Shown here in pieces: positions 24,241-37,022 of a stretch of DNA of 64,000 bases. Under the pieces are notes generated by a model, which did no database searches, was not told where the DNA came from, and saw only the letters and a list, made by a program, of their open reading frames with translations. Each line of letters begins with the position of its first letter. Positions within the stretch are counted from its first letter, which is position 1. The translations under genes and the position numbers were made by a program. Source of the DNA: Limnanthes douglasii subsp. nivea (lineage: Eukaryota; Streptophyta; Magnoliopsida; Brassicales; Limnanthaceae); the NCBI GenBank assembly GCA_036936605.1, contig JAUPFV010000002.1, positions 252,361,305 through 252,425,304 of the forward strand, read 5' to 3'.

Positions 24241-25009
24241 TTAATTTGTGAAAACTATCGTTGTAGCTAAAGGGGATACTAGCCACTCATCACCTCTCGT
24301 GCCCCAACTTGAGAAACCAAAATCGAAGTAACAAAGTTTGTCTTGCAAGACACGCCACACCATATAATCTCTATTTAGGGAAGTTGTGGCTATAAAAATT
24401 CAAATCGATATCATCTACATATCACAATTATCTGAAGTTCATAATTGACGATAAAGTAAGGAGAAGACAAGAAAACCATAAGGTAGGCCGCGAGGGCCTC
24501 ACAGAATCCCTAAAATGATTCAACACAAGCTTAACATATTAGTTTTCACATATTTATTCTCTTATTTACTATTGATGTCTTTATCTATGTATAAATATAT
24601 TTCTACCTATTGTACTCTTCTAATCAAATAATAAATCATCTTTAATTTCTACATGGTTTTAGAGTGTAGGTTTAAATTTGAAGTTTAAGTTTTTGTGTCT
24701 TTTGCTGTGCCGGCGGGAAATTGTTTTAGATGTGTGTCGGAAGAAAAAAAATATATCTTTCGCTTTCTTGGTTGTCACAAAAAGAGAGAAAATTTTTGGT
24801 TTTCAGATTTGTTGTGTGTAATTACATTTAACAGACCCGATCAAGATGCAAACAGTAGAAATTGTTTTCTAAATTCTTGATAACATGTTCAAGATATCTA
24901 ATCCTTTAATCTGACCGGTTGGATTGTATTTAAGTGCTACTATTCAGGAGAAATCACTGCTAGAATAGTGCAGTGTTTTGGTTGGTAAAACATGTTTGTA
25001 CTTACACAT
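24241..25009. other. Intergenic, nothing recognised
   Basis: No family resemblance on either strand. The plus-strand frame 24695-24880 does not start with ATG and has no domain. Confidence 0.4.
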
Positions 25010-25690
25010 AAATTTATTTTAGATTTGATTTTTAATTGAGTTTGAATTTTTATTTGATTTGGATTTAAATTTGGGAATCTATTTGATTTTATTATGGTTT
25101 TTTATTTGAAATTAATTGAGATTTTGGTATTTTATTTTGAATTCCCATTGTGATTTCAACTTAGATTTTGAATTTGGACTTGGTTTGATTCTAATTTTAG
25201 ACATAGAGTAATTTGATTTTTTATTTGGATTTGAGTTTTATTTGAGTTTAGATTTCAATTTGTATTTGAATTCAATTTTGGTATTAGTATTTGGGAGTTC
25301 TATTTGAATACAATTTTGGTTTTGGATTGAGATTTCGAATTGATGTTCGGATTTTGTTTGACGTTTATTTAGATTAATGTTTGCTTTTGTTTCGGTGTTT
25401 AGATTTTGTTTGACGTTTTGATTATATATGATATTTATTTAGATCAGTGTTTGTCGTTAGGATTTGGTTTATATATTTGGCATTTAGATTTTATTTTGGG
25501 ATTTGAATTTATTTTTGCGTTTGGAATTATGAGATTTGAGATTTACGATTTGAGATTTGAGATTTACGATTTGAAATTTGATTTGAAATTTGGAATTTGG
25601 ATCTAGAAATAAGAATTTGGAATCAAGATTTTTGAATTTGTAATTAAAGACTTGAGATTTAGGATTGGACATTTGAAATTTAATACAATT
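25010..25690 (+). repeat. Cytosine-poor GATTTG/GAATTTG degenerate repeat block
   Basis: About 680 bases built from drifting copies of gatttg, gaatttg and gatttgag, with cytosine almost absent on the plus strand. The most regular part is an exact 21-bp direct repeat, gagatttgagatttacgatt plus t, at 25531-25551 and 25552-25572. The open frames on both strands across this block are products of the repeat, not genes. Confidence 0.85.
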
Positions 25691-26666
25691 TTACTCTCCA
25701 AACCTCAGTATGTCCAACAATGGGGTATAAATTAGCTCGACAACTTGCTCGGTACATAAATCAGAAAATAAAAAAGCAGAGGCAAGCTTACAAAAAAGAA
25801 AGACTACCTACGTAAGACAACCTATAACTAATTTGGTCTGTGTCACTCTAATCAATACTCATTATGCCTAAATGGAGGTTACTCAAGCTCTCAAGGTTAG
25901 TGAGGATATAAAGTGAAGTTTTAATTTAAAGAGACATTACTCGAGCTCTCCCAAAGGGAGAATATGAGCCACTCCAGGGATATCACAGCGAATTTGGCTG
26001 CTATGACTTATGATAATCTAGGGCAAATTGGCACATATCATGTACAAGTAACTACTAGGTGTGATAAAGGAAATGACAAACAAATATATATGTAACTTAT
26101 CTTGAATAATAGCAATAAGAGTCATACAAAAATATTATAAGAGGAAAGGCCCAAGGGAAGGTGGAGGTCAATCTCAAAAAGTAACTTTAATAATAAATTA
26201 TCATCGGCCCGACAATCTCTAGAAGACTTAGATGGTTTGGGGAACCAAAAATAGATCATAGCAAGACCTTCTACTCTAAATGGATGTCATTCGGGAACCT
26301 ATCGCTCAATACGTAAAGGCCGCAAGGTTTCTCAGTTGAACTTGATGAATCTAAGTTTTCATTCAAAATGAGATCACTCAATATCTCTTAGTGAAGTGTT
26401 AAGGGGATCCAAGTTTTTTTGGGTGCACTCATAATCTTTTTACTTTAGAACGACTCAAAGATCTTGTAAAGTATAAAATTGTAATTCATGTCAATCTTGC
26501 TCATAATTTAATTCATATATTTTATCAAATTAATCATAATCTCCATCTTATATGAGTGTCAATTTAAAAATATCATAATATGAGGATCCAAGAAGACAAA
26601 ATCCCAATGAATATCTTATAATTCTGTAGCAGATTTTGTAGAATAATTATTTGAGAATCCGATATT
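25691..26666. other. Intergenic, probable element debris
   Basis: No domain followed. The GC content is slightly higher than its surroundings. Words such as gctcgacaacttgctcgg and tatcatcggcccgacaatc suggest old retroelement leader sequence, but I cannot assign it. Confidence 0.3.
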
Positions 26667-27432
26667 TTTTATTACATATTATAAATCACAAGAGTTCTAA
26701 ACCCTTGATGATCACAAGAACCTAAGTACTCGTGTGAATAATGATACAAACGAATAAAAAAATAGGTACTAATAATTTTACATCTTTTTTCCTACAATTT
26801 CAGAGCTTTAAGTAGAAGTTTTAATCTAATGAGTTGAGACCATTGGTTTGTATGAGATTGATCTTTCCATAAATAAGCTAGGTGTTCTCGATTCTAGTCC
26901 TGAAGGATATGGAGTAAATATCTTCGGTGGAGCAACAAATAGAGAATCTGCACTGATTGCCAATGAAGAGAGCACAGAGAACTCAAAACCAAAAACGAAA
27001 AAAAATGATACATATATTTGTGATACTGAATTATAGTTAATTGGACCTATTTATGTTTAGTGAATATAATTTAGTAAATTATATAGGTTCCTCAAATATC
27101 TCTTTTTGTTAGTTCCACCAAAATATATTTTCTATTCACTTACTTAATCTCAAGGATTTACTATTTTCTATATTGCGATGTACAAGCCGCTGGAGAAGAC
27201 CATAAACGTTATTGGGCTATTGGAGCCCAATACTAAAATGTTGGACTAATGATTGTTCCCCCAAGACACACATTATCCAACTAGTATATACACGTTATAT
27301 ATAATTATATCAGACTTAATAATAATATTTATTATTGTTATCGTTATTATTATTATATATTAGTCTAGTATTCATAATATTGATTACTTAAATTAATTAG
27401 ACTTATAATAATAAGACTGAATACTCTATTGA
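26667..27432 (-). mobile_element. LTR-like direct repeat, left copy
   Basis: Colinear with 36307-37022 in the same orientation. Shared landmarks are attataaatca, cctacaattt, gagttgagac / gagttaagat, gatactgaattagggttaat-like, a (TTA)n tract and gaatactctat at the end. The right copy borders a copia primer-binding site on the minus strand, so this copy is best read as the 3' LTR of that minus-strand element. Copies differ by many substitutions and indels (766 versus 716 bp), so the insertion is old. Confidence 0.6.
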
Positions 27433-27557
27433 TAAAGTCATATACCGCCTGAGGGGTGATTACCCTTATTTGGGAAATGTAACACTTTATATCACCAAGT
27501 AAACACATCAACTAAATCTGTCATTAAAGTGTCTACTGAATAAGAGGTTTATAATAA

Positions 27558-30500
27558 CATATGGTACGAGAGCATTGAAAAAATAACAAAGTCATTGCAT
27601 TGAAAAAAAACGATCATTTAGAAACCAAATGGTCACTACTAGGTAATGAGTAGACATCAGATTGATATGAGGTCATGCTCGTGGATCTCTAACAGTGAAC
27701 TCTGAAAATGTTTCTTTACCGACTTGAGAGAATTATAATGTGCAAGGAATTCCAAATACAGTACGAGAAACATCCATGACAGGATCCCTAATTCAGGAGT
27801 TTAATAGTGCTCAAGGAGGATCGGGAGATGTTCTAGTCGGTCCAACTGTAGCAGTAGTACCACAACTAGAAGTAACGATGGATGTAAGGCATGCTTAAAA
27901 GTTACAAAATGGATTCTGAAGGTAATCATTCAAGCTTTTCTTTCATGATTCAGAGCTACAAATGAACAAACTATGATTGGAGAAATACAAGCTTAATCTG
28001 ATGTAGAACCACTTAGATGAAGAGAGTTGAAATCGGTTTGAAATCATGACCATAACATTATATATGAAACTGAAGAAATTTAATTTAGGAGAAAATTAAA
28101 AATTAGGTGAAAATATGGTCAAATGCGATATTATTCATAAAAAAGAGTAGTTTTAAAGGATTAATAAGGTGACAGTAAAATAACCAAGTCTACTAATGAA
28201 GCGTCATCAAAAGGATAGGATGGCAAATAAAAAGGGAAAATGTTTGACAACGGTGAAATGAAGAATGTAATATTATGAATGGATTTTGTACACATTAGCT
28301 AAATTTTGATTGACACAAATAATTCTGGAAGGACAGCTGCCGAAAATATTTGATCATTATAAGATTGAGAAGTATGATTTTAAAACAGATACACAACACT
28401 ATCTCGAGCAATTTTACAATATCATGTTGGGGTTTAACCTCGACGACAATTTACTTTTTCGGGAATTTTCTATAACGTTCAGAGGAAGCACATCGGCATG
28501 GTTCAACAATATACTGTCACGATCAGTTGACAATTTTGATGACTTGTGTACGTATTTTCAAAATAAATTCCTTGCTCATAAAGCTTTACAGTGACAAAGG
28601 GATCACATCATAACTTTGTTCTAAAAACATGAAGAATCTTTAAGGGACCATGTTCATCGATTCATTAAGGAAATGAGTCCTTTAGAATGATGTAATGAGA
28701 ATGTGGCGTTAGCAAACTTTAAGAGAGTATTTCCTTCTTGTAATATTTGTTGGAAGATCTAATCAAGTTCCTGGTGGGTTGTATGGGAACTTGTTAGAGT
28801 GGAAAAAAATGTACATCAAAGTGGAGGGATAAAAAAATGTGGAGTAGTACAAATCAAGAGGATATAAAAAAAGTTGGACCAATTGAAGAAAAAAAAGAAC
28901 GATGCGAATATGATTTTGGAGGTTTCTAGAGATCCAATGAATAGTTCTTGCTTCTCGTATTATGACAATTCAAGCCGATGGTTTAATCAGTTGCATACCC
29001 ATATAGTTGATGTCTATAATAAAATGAGAGATCAGTTGAACTATCGGAATCCTAGGGTAATGTTTAACCAATCACTTAGAAAAATCGATGATATTATTGC
29101 GCATATCATAATGACCATGGGCATTCAACATAGGATTATATTTAGTTTAAGGATGAAATTCAAATATTAATCGACAATGAAGAGTTGGTGTAATTTGTAA
29201 AATTGACGTACAATAAGAAAAGGAAAATGATAATATAGAATTCCAAAGCAATATAAAAAAGATAAACAACATAACGCGTGCAGTATTTTTAGAGAAGACA
29301 CACTGTTAGGAATAATAAGTTTATCAAGAAAGAGATACAAAAATTATCTAGTAATCCATTTGGTGGATGAATTGTCTTTGCATTTACACATAAATCATGC
29401 TTTAACTATGTCACTTACCGATGATGACTTAAGAGGATTAGTGACACCTCATGAATATTGTTTTTGGTAACTCTTGTGATTGATGGAGGGACTAAGAGAA
29501 GGGTGATGGTTATTAATGGGATCTCAACTAATATACTCTACAAGATAGGATATGTTCATATGCTAGGTGTCGCACCTTTCAAGAAAATTGACATAAATTT
29601 GGTAATTTTACTGGTTAGTCAACTGATTATGTTAGAGAAGTTGACTTAACCATATCTGTTGGGAAAAGAGAAACATAGAGGACCATTACTGCATTGTTCA
29701 CGATAGTTAATGTTACAAGTTCTTACAATTTTATTTTTGAAAACTCCTAGTTACATAGAATGGAAGAAGTGGTGTTGTCTTATCATTAGTTTGTTAAGTA
29801 TATGATACGCATACGGTTAAGATGGTTCGAGAGAGTCAACGAACAAATAGAAATTTCTACTATTTGTCATTGGGTTCTAAGAATGTTGTTTCATAGTTGT
29901 CATATAGGTCTTTAAATGAGCTGTCGCCGGTAAATCTTACGAACCATTGATAGTTTTAGAAGAAGGTGACATAGATGACCCACATGAGGAGTCAAATGAA
30001 ATTTAACTTATGTAAAAGACTGCGGGGCAGCTTGAAGAGGATTTTTAAAAGAAGTTAATGGATTGTTTGAATGAGCGAATTTATGTTTTTGCGTGGAATA
30101 TGTCTGATATTACTGGAGTTAGCCGATCTGCTATTTGTCACGAGTCAATCATTGATGATAAGTTTAGACTAATCCACCGTAAAAGAAGATAATGTTCAAT
30201 TGAAAAATCGAAAGTTGTTGTAAAAGAGGTTGATAAATTGTTAAAGGTGAGGCACATTAGAGAGTCAAAATGTGCTTTAGTAATCTTAATCGAGCTTGGC
30301 CGAAATATGCGTTTTATTTACATAGAATTGATCAACTCATGGATGAAAACATTTGTCATGAATATTTTTATTTCATATATTTGAATAATGAAGAAAATAC
30401 CATTTTTGCAAGATAAAAAATATTATATTATCATAAGGTAATTTTGTTTAGTTTTAAAGAATGTTGGAGCAATATATTAGAGTTTTTTTAATCGTATTTT

Positions 30501-32640
30501 TCCTAGACATTAGGCAGTAATAAAGCTTATATAGATGATATGATAATCAAATGTAATAAAGAAAATGATCATGTAACGACATTGTTTCAAACCTTCACGA
30601 ATTTGAGAAAAATATAACATAACATTGGATCCATTAAAATGTTCGTTCAGGATTAAGTTAGACAGATTTCTTGGTTTTGTGACAAGTAAAAAATAGACTT
30701 AAGCTGATCCAAGTGAATTGAAAGCATTATTGACGATGTCTCCAGCTAAAGCAGTCGAAGATGTGCCAAAACTAATGATTCGAATAACATCATTGTCAAG
30801 GTTTATCTCTACAGGATCAGATAAGGCTCATATATTTATTGATATTTTAAAAGACGCTAAAAGGTTTTCTTGGAATAATGATTGCACTAAAGTGTTCAAT
30901 GAGTTAAATCAATATCTAAGTTCACCCAAAATTTTGACGATACTTTAAAAAACGAGATTTTATGCGTGTATTTAGTAGTGTTGAGGTTTTCCATTAATAT
31001 TATTCGTGTGAGGGAAAACGATGAAATTCAGAAACCAATTTATTATGTCAGTAAGACGTTGGTTGACACATGACCCCACTAATTAAATCTAGAAAATTTG
31101 GCTCTCAGTTGAGTTGTATCTGGAAGGAAAATACCACCGTATTTTGGAGCTCATGTAATCGTTCAAACATGTTTCTATTTATAGAGTGTGGTTCGGAAAA
31201 AAAAAATTGTTTTTGGCAGGTTAACCAGGTGGTCAATTGAGTTTGGTGAGTATGGCATTCAACCCGAACTCAATACACCAATAAAGGCACAAACGATGGT
31301 TGAGTATAATATAATTTTAAGAAGAGATAATTGAGATGGAAGATGACGAACCGATGCGAATTGACTCGAATGACAAATAATGGATTGTTCGAGCCGACGA
31401 GTCTTATAGTATAAATGGTAGTGAAGTTAGTGTTGTTCTAATGGTTCCAGGGGGAGATACATTTAAGCAAGCTATTAAGTTCAAATTCTCTACTACTAAT
31501 AATGAAGCAAAATATGAAGTAGTCTTAGTTGGGGTGAGATTAGCTCACATTTGTGAAGAAAAGGTTATTGGTTGGTTGTCAAATTCTCAATTGGTTGTTG
31601 GTCATTCTAGATTGAATTTTGATACACAGAAAGAAAATATGAGAAAGTAATTGGAAGTACCGAAAGAAATTGTAAAGAGTTTTGAAAGGGTTACATATGA
31701 GAAAGCTTCGTGGTTGAAAATAAATAGGCAGATATGTTGACAAAGTTTGGCTGTGTAGAGGATAAAAAATTGATAAGTTTTATTTGTTTATGATAGGGAT
31801 TGGCAAAATTAATGTGTTCTTTTTTATCGATAAAGTTTTATCGTTAAGATGTTTTGGCAAAAATGAAGCTTCGTTCATTTAAAACATTTATATAAAGGAA
31901 AAATGTCGTCATATTTTGGGTTTCAAGGGTTGATACGATGCTTTCACTTAGCACAGGTTTTATTCCCCAATGCTTTCGACTAATTAAAAATTGATGGTTA
32001 AACATTACCATCCTTGTCACCAATTTTCAAACACAAGTCATGTTTATAGTGAAGCAATATGTTTAATTCTTCATGCTCGTCTGATAGGTGGGGTATTGAT
32101 CAGATTGGACTGCTACTGATTGAGACGAGAATGAGGTAAGTATTAATCATAGTCGTTGATTCTTTCACTAAGTGGGTTGAGGTATAATACAGGGTGAGGA
32201 CTAGATCTCAAACAGTTTGTGAATTTTTACACTCCACCATATTAATTCGTGATGAAAGTCCAAGGGTGTTAATGATGGATAACGACGTAAAATTTATAAT
32301 AGCATGGTAAAAACTTTTTATAGGAAGTATGAGACGACAAAACATTTTTCTACTCCATATTATCCATACAAAAATAGGACAATAGAGGTTAACATAAAAC
32401 GATTTTGCATGTGATAAAAAAAAAGCTAAAATTGGGTAAGAGAAAACATTTATAATAGCATGGCAGCATCACGATGCTTTTTGGAGATTTGTTTTTTGGG
32501 CCTCTGGATTATTTATTGTTTGGAACTAAACTCCGTGTCATAACGTTGATTACTGGTAAACTAATTGTAGCCCAAACATTAACTCCAGAGAAGAATAAAT
32601 TGATTCTAATTATTTCTCAAAAATATGATATTCTTTGAAT
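27558..32640 (+). pseudogene. Ty3/gypsy gag-pol remnant, plus strand
   Basis: A near-standard primer-binding site, tggtacgagagc (27562-27573), precedes the internal region. Gag is at about 28310-28720 (KIEKYDFKTDTQHYLEQF, then a retrotransposon-gag core with AWFNN and NKF). Protease is near 29470 (VIDGGTKRRVMVINGISTN; the active-site D-S/T-G is altered). RT begins near 30100 (SDITGVSRS, then VVVKEVDKLLKVRHIRES), with the RT/RNase H junction at 30718-30948. RNase H is at 31380-31650 (NNEAKYEVVLVGVRLA, then SNSQLVV). Integrase is at about 32090-32640 (WGIDQIG, then VVDSFTKWVEV). Stops, shifts and missing RT catalytic residues show it is inactive. Integrase ends where the minus-strand copia remnant begins, suggesting a join. 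Confidence 0.75.
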
Positions 32641-32649
32641 AATTTCTCT

Positions 32650-35600
32650 CAAAATATGCATCCAAAATACACATAATAGTTCTGCCTCAAAGATCGAACG
32701 CTTGATTGGAGAATAAAATTTGCAACCACTAGAGTGGTATCGGTACCCCATGAATTTATAACAAATTATTTTACTCCATCATTTATTCCATGGGTCTATA
32801 AGGCTTCATTTCTCATGAACATCCACATACATGAAAGTAATTAAAGTTAGGCTTACGCCCTCCGAATAATTCATATGGTGTTTTAGTTGTTACTAAAGTA
32901 GGTATCACATTAAAGATGTATGTTTCACACTTAAGATCCTCCCTCCCCAAAGTGAATATGATAGTGATATATGAGCATTCACGCTCATATCCATATCACC
33001 ATTCATAATGGGCAAGCCCGTCATGATGTATTGAAGAACAATCTCACACTTTTGAAGTTAGAGAGGGAATGGGGCATGTCGTTGTTCCCCTTGCCCATCA
33101 TATCTTCTATAATAATCACAACCATGGTCGGATCTAAAAACTTTATTCCTTTTTAAATCATAATTCAACCTCAGCCTTATAAGATCTGAACATTTCAATA
33201 TCTTATGATTTCTCACGAAGAAAATATAAATACTCGTACCATGATAAGTCATCTATAAAAGATACGAATTATATTTTATCATTCTATGATGATGTAGTGA
33301 ATAGGCCACATATGTCTTTATGTAGTAAATCCAAGATATCTTTAACACGAGAGGCTTAAAAACTTCTATACTTTGTTTATTTATCTTTTATACATCCTAA
33401 ATATTTATCTAAATCTGCGTAGTCATGGGGATCTAATAGATCTTTAGAAAAAACTTGTATATTTTCCTTTCCAGAGATATAACCTAAAAGGTCAGGCCAT
33501 AGAGGTTGATTTCTCACAAGTTTTTATATGTGTTATATTAATTTCAGTTACATAATTCGTAATATCATTTAATTTATACGAATTATAATTACAATAAATA
33601 AAACTGAGCCAATTCAATGATTGTAAAAAAAGAGTTGTAAATCTCCATTACCCAACAAACAAGTATAACCGAACTTGTCCAATAATCAAAATGATAGTAA
33701 ATTCATTCTAAATGAAGGAACAAAAAAGCATCTTTCAAATACAAAAAATGTAATAAATTTAATAGTTTAAATTTAAAAAATAATTTCAACTCGGCAAGTA
33801 TAGTGTTGAGAATCCATGTATCTCATTCATTGAGAAACCTGCTTTGGCTTGAGCCCAACAAATAAATAAACACATGAGTTTTAGCTACCGTATCAACCCA
33901 CCACGTGTCCTTTGACACTGAAACCAAATTAGCTTCTAAATTTACTACAAAAGATAACTTACCTATCTTTAGAATCATGCCTTAAACTTAAGGTGATCCA
34001 TCTTCCAATGATTTGTACATTTGCAATAGAGACATGCTAAAACCATTATATTTCTATTTGCCTTTGCGGGGTTTCCCCTTTCATGGCCATTTTCTGAAGG
34101 TGAAATTTGTATAACTGAAACATATGTCTGCTTCTTTTTTGGTAAGGAGCGCTCTTACCCACACTAACCAAATTGACCTCTATATTTATTTAAGGGTTTG
34201 TCTCTTCCTTACTCACTAGATTTGAAATAATAATGGTCATGTACCACTTCATCTTCAAGAAATCATAAGTTATCTCTAGGATACTGAATCTAGAGGGGAA
34301 AATAGAAAACGTTAGGACTCCACAACAGTCTAAGATTAGTGCCTTAATATTTCCATTAATATTTTCCATATCGTAGATGTGCTCACGGTGCTTACAATTT
34401 CCCCGATATTTCATGGTAGAGAGGTTTATAATCATGGTTTTGATTTCAAACTATGGAGATTTAAAAAATCTCTTATATAAATGGGCAACCATGTATTTAG
34501 CTAGCTTCATCTCGGCGGTCTGGGAGCTTAAGAACATCTGTGAAACTCCACTTAGTAATACATATCAACTAAGGCGAGTAGAACGTTCCCACCATTCAGA
34601 GTGCGTCATTTCTTTATAAGTTCCATTATTTATATACATGAGTGGTTGGTCTTCTCTAAACTAATTATCCATGTTATGGAGTCCCAACATGAGTAAAATA
34701 TCTCTTTTTCACTCTTAAATTTTCCATCTGACAGAATGAGGACTTGAAGTGATTTTATTACTTGAGATTTATTAGATGAATAATTAAAAAAGAAAATTTG
34801 AATTGGTGGAATAGTTTATAAATAATACCAAACGTATTTAAACACAAGTATTAAACTTCATTAGGCTGAGAGTTATTATTGTGCATTCATATATACTTCA
34901 CTTGTCATAACCTCTGAAGTGAGTACTTTAAGGTAGACAATATTGGTTTTAGGCCATATATGAAATCAACCAAGCCTTCTGTTAGGCCCTACTTGACTTA
35001 TTCATGGTAAAACGAATGAACCATGCAATAATAAAAACCAATTATGCATGAGTTTGGTTTGTGTAAATGCAATAACAACATCATACAATAAGTGCTCACC
35101 ATCATAATATATATGAGGTAGTCTTCAATTGGGGTCCATCTACACTCACAATAACCATTCCTTAAGATATGATACCCCAAACTTCTTTCTTTTCATGAAT
35201 CGCCTGACATTTTTTACATAGGTGGAAATACTAGTCTGCCTATCAATTCTAAAGAATGAGTATCTAAAGTGCTTCAATTTTAATTTATAAAAACGCTACT
35301 GAATCATCTATCTCAACGGATCTCACACTAATGCTTTGTCTATCAATACTCTTTGAGTCTCTGAACCAATTCGGGAATGTAAAATATCATGTCAAGTTCT
35401 TAAATATCCGAAGAGAGATGAATATCAATCAAACTCCATAACCTGAAACAAACAATCCTTGGGCATGTAAAACATCATGCTGTATATCCTAGAGTTATAC
35501 TGCGAACACAAATGATTAATCACATCACACACTGAATGCCATGCATTCATCATCACTAAATGATTTTCAATATGCACAAATGCGGGGTTACATAACTGTA

Positions 35601-36305
35601 AACCCCTAAATACATAGTATTTCACATAAATATGACATAAAAACCGAAATACCCAAAATAAACATTTTCGTTCTAAACATGTTATACAAATGAATAGAGA
35701 AGCATATTGTAATATCAATAATACCTACTTATACTAAACATATTGTACATAGTCATACATACAACATCAATGATACTTAAGGTCTTACTTTGTTGCTCCA
35801 ATAATAAATGATTTAATCCAACTAACCCCATAAAAGTTAAACAACAAGTAGATAAAAAAGAAAAAATATTTGACAATTTTACAAGTTTGTCGTTATCACG
35901 GTGAAGGGTTTCCGACCTTTTTTGAGTAGAGAAGCAAAATTTTTCTTAGAAAAACTTTCCTGATGAAGCAGGTTAACCTAGGTCATTTACCCTTGATCTC
36001 ATGCGGACCTTGTTGATTATGAAAAAATGAGAAAGTCCTAAATTCGCTTGAATTATGGTTTTGTCTAGAATGTTTCGAATTTCATGCTACAGTTGAAACA
36101 TACACATAAGCAATTGCGTGCCCTGGACTGCATCCAATCTTAAACATGCAATTTTATGCATGATTTAGGTCTCAATTCAGAAAAAATAAATAAAAATCGG
36201 AGTTTTTTCATTCCAAATTGAATCAATCATTAAATTGAAGTATTCATACACTCAAACAACTATATACATTTCAAATATAGAATAATTATAATTTTTTGAT
36301 ACCAA
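32650..36305 (-). pseudogene. Ty1/copia gag-integrase remnant, minus strand
   Basis: Read leftward from a primer-binding site near 36300. Gag pieces are at 34620-34190 (EWWERSTRLS, then ITYDFLKMKWYMTIIISNLV, the usual SYNxQKxKWTLxELIS block). A zinc knuckle lies near 34020 (CLYCKCTNHWKMDHLKF). A pre-integrase zinc zone (CIKDKQTK) is near 33385, followed by integrase at 33360-32700 (DLLHKDICG, FIDDLSWYEYLYFL, then KTPYELFGGRKPN). Order and spacing are right for copia. Reverse transcriptase and RNase H, which should follow to the left, are absent: the plus-strand gypsy remnant occupies that place. The segment 34700-36290 between leader and gag has no recognisable protein. Frames are broken throughout. 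Confidence 0.75.
36297..36304 (-). other. Copia primer-binding site core (minus strand)
   Basis: Minus-strand tggtatca, the start of the initiator tRNA-Met primer-binding site, lies two bases inside the LTR end at 36307. It fixes the direction of the copia remnant as minus. Confidence 0.6.
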
Positions 36306-36306
36306 T

Positions 36307-37022
36307 TGTTAACTATATATTATAAATCATAAAGGCTTTAAACCATTGATCAACCTACAAACCTAACTACTCTTGTGAATAAAGATACATAAGAATAAAA
36401 TAGGGATATTAACCACTTTACAAATTATTTTCCTACAATTTGAGAGTTTACAAGAGATGCATTAATATGATGAGTTAAGATCACAAGTTTGTAAGAGATT
36501 GATCTTCAAATAGGAAAACCACGTGCACTCTATTCTACTCCTTGAGAATAGGGAGTAGAGGCCCTTGATAGGGAAAAACATTGATAACCTACAAAGGTTG
36601 TCAGTGAGACAAACAGAGGGAACTCAAAACTCAAAACAACAGAAAATAGATACTGAATTAGGGTTAATTTGACTTATTTATGTTTAATAATAATAATAAT
36701 CTACTAAGTTATCTATAGGCTCATTATCATTGTTTATTATTTCTGTTTAAATCAATTTTTTTTTTCACTCGATTAACCTATGGGTTTTATTATTAGCTCT
36801 AGGGGACCAAAACCTTTATTGTGCAATTAAAGCTCAATAATAAGGTGTTGGTTAATGATTGCTCTCTTAATATATACATAAGTCTAAATAATATCTACAC
36901 TTCCACGAGACTTCATAATAATATATTATTATTATTATTATTATTATAATATAAGACAAATATACTAAATACTAGTTATTTTAATTAATTGGACTTATAA
37001 CCACAAGCATGAATACTCTATA
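36307..37022 (-). mobile_element. LTR-like direct repeat, right copy
   Basis: Begins tgttaacta next to the minus-strand primer-binding site, so it is the 5' LTR of the minus-strand copia element. It is colinear with 26667-27432. It carries a (TTA)n run near 36925-36945 and ends near ccacaagc / gaatactctat; the outer edge is uncertain by about 20 bases. Confidence 0.6.

Noticed and set aside
25406..25672. Small repeat proteins on both strands
   Set aside because: Both frames are products of the GATTTG-type repeat and are low-complexity.
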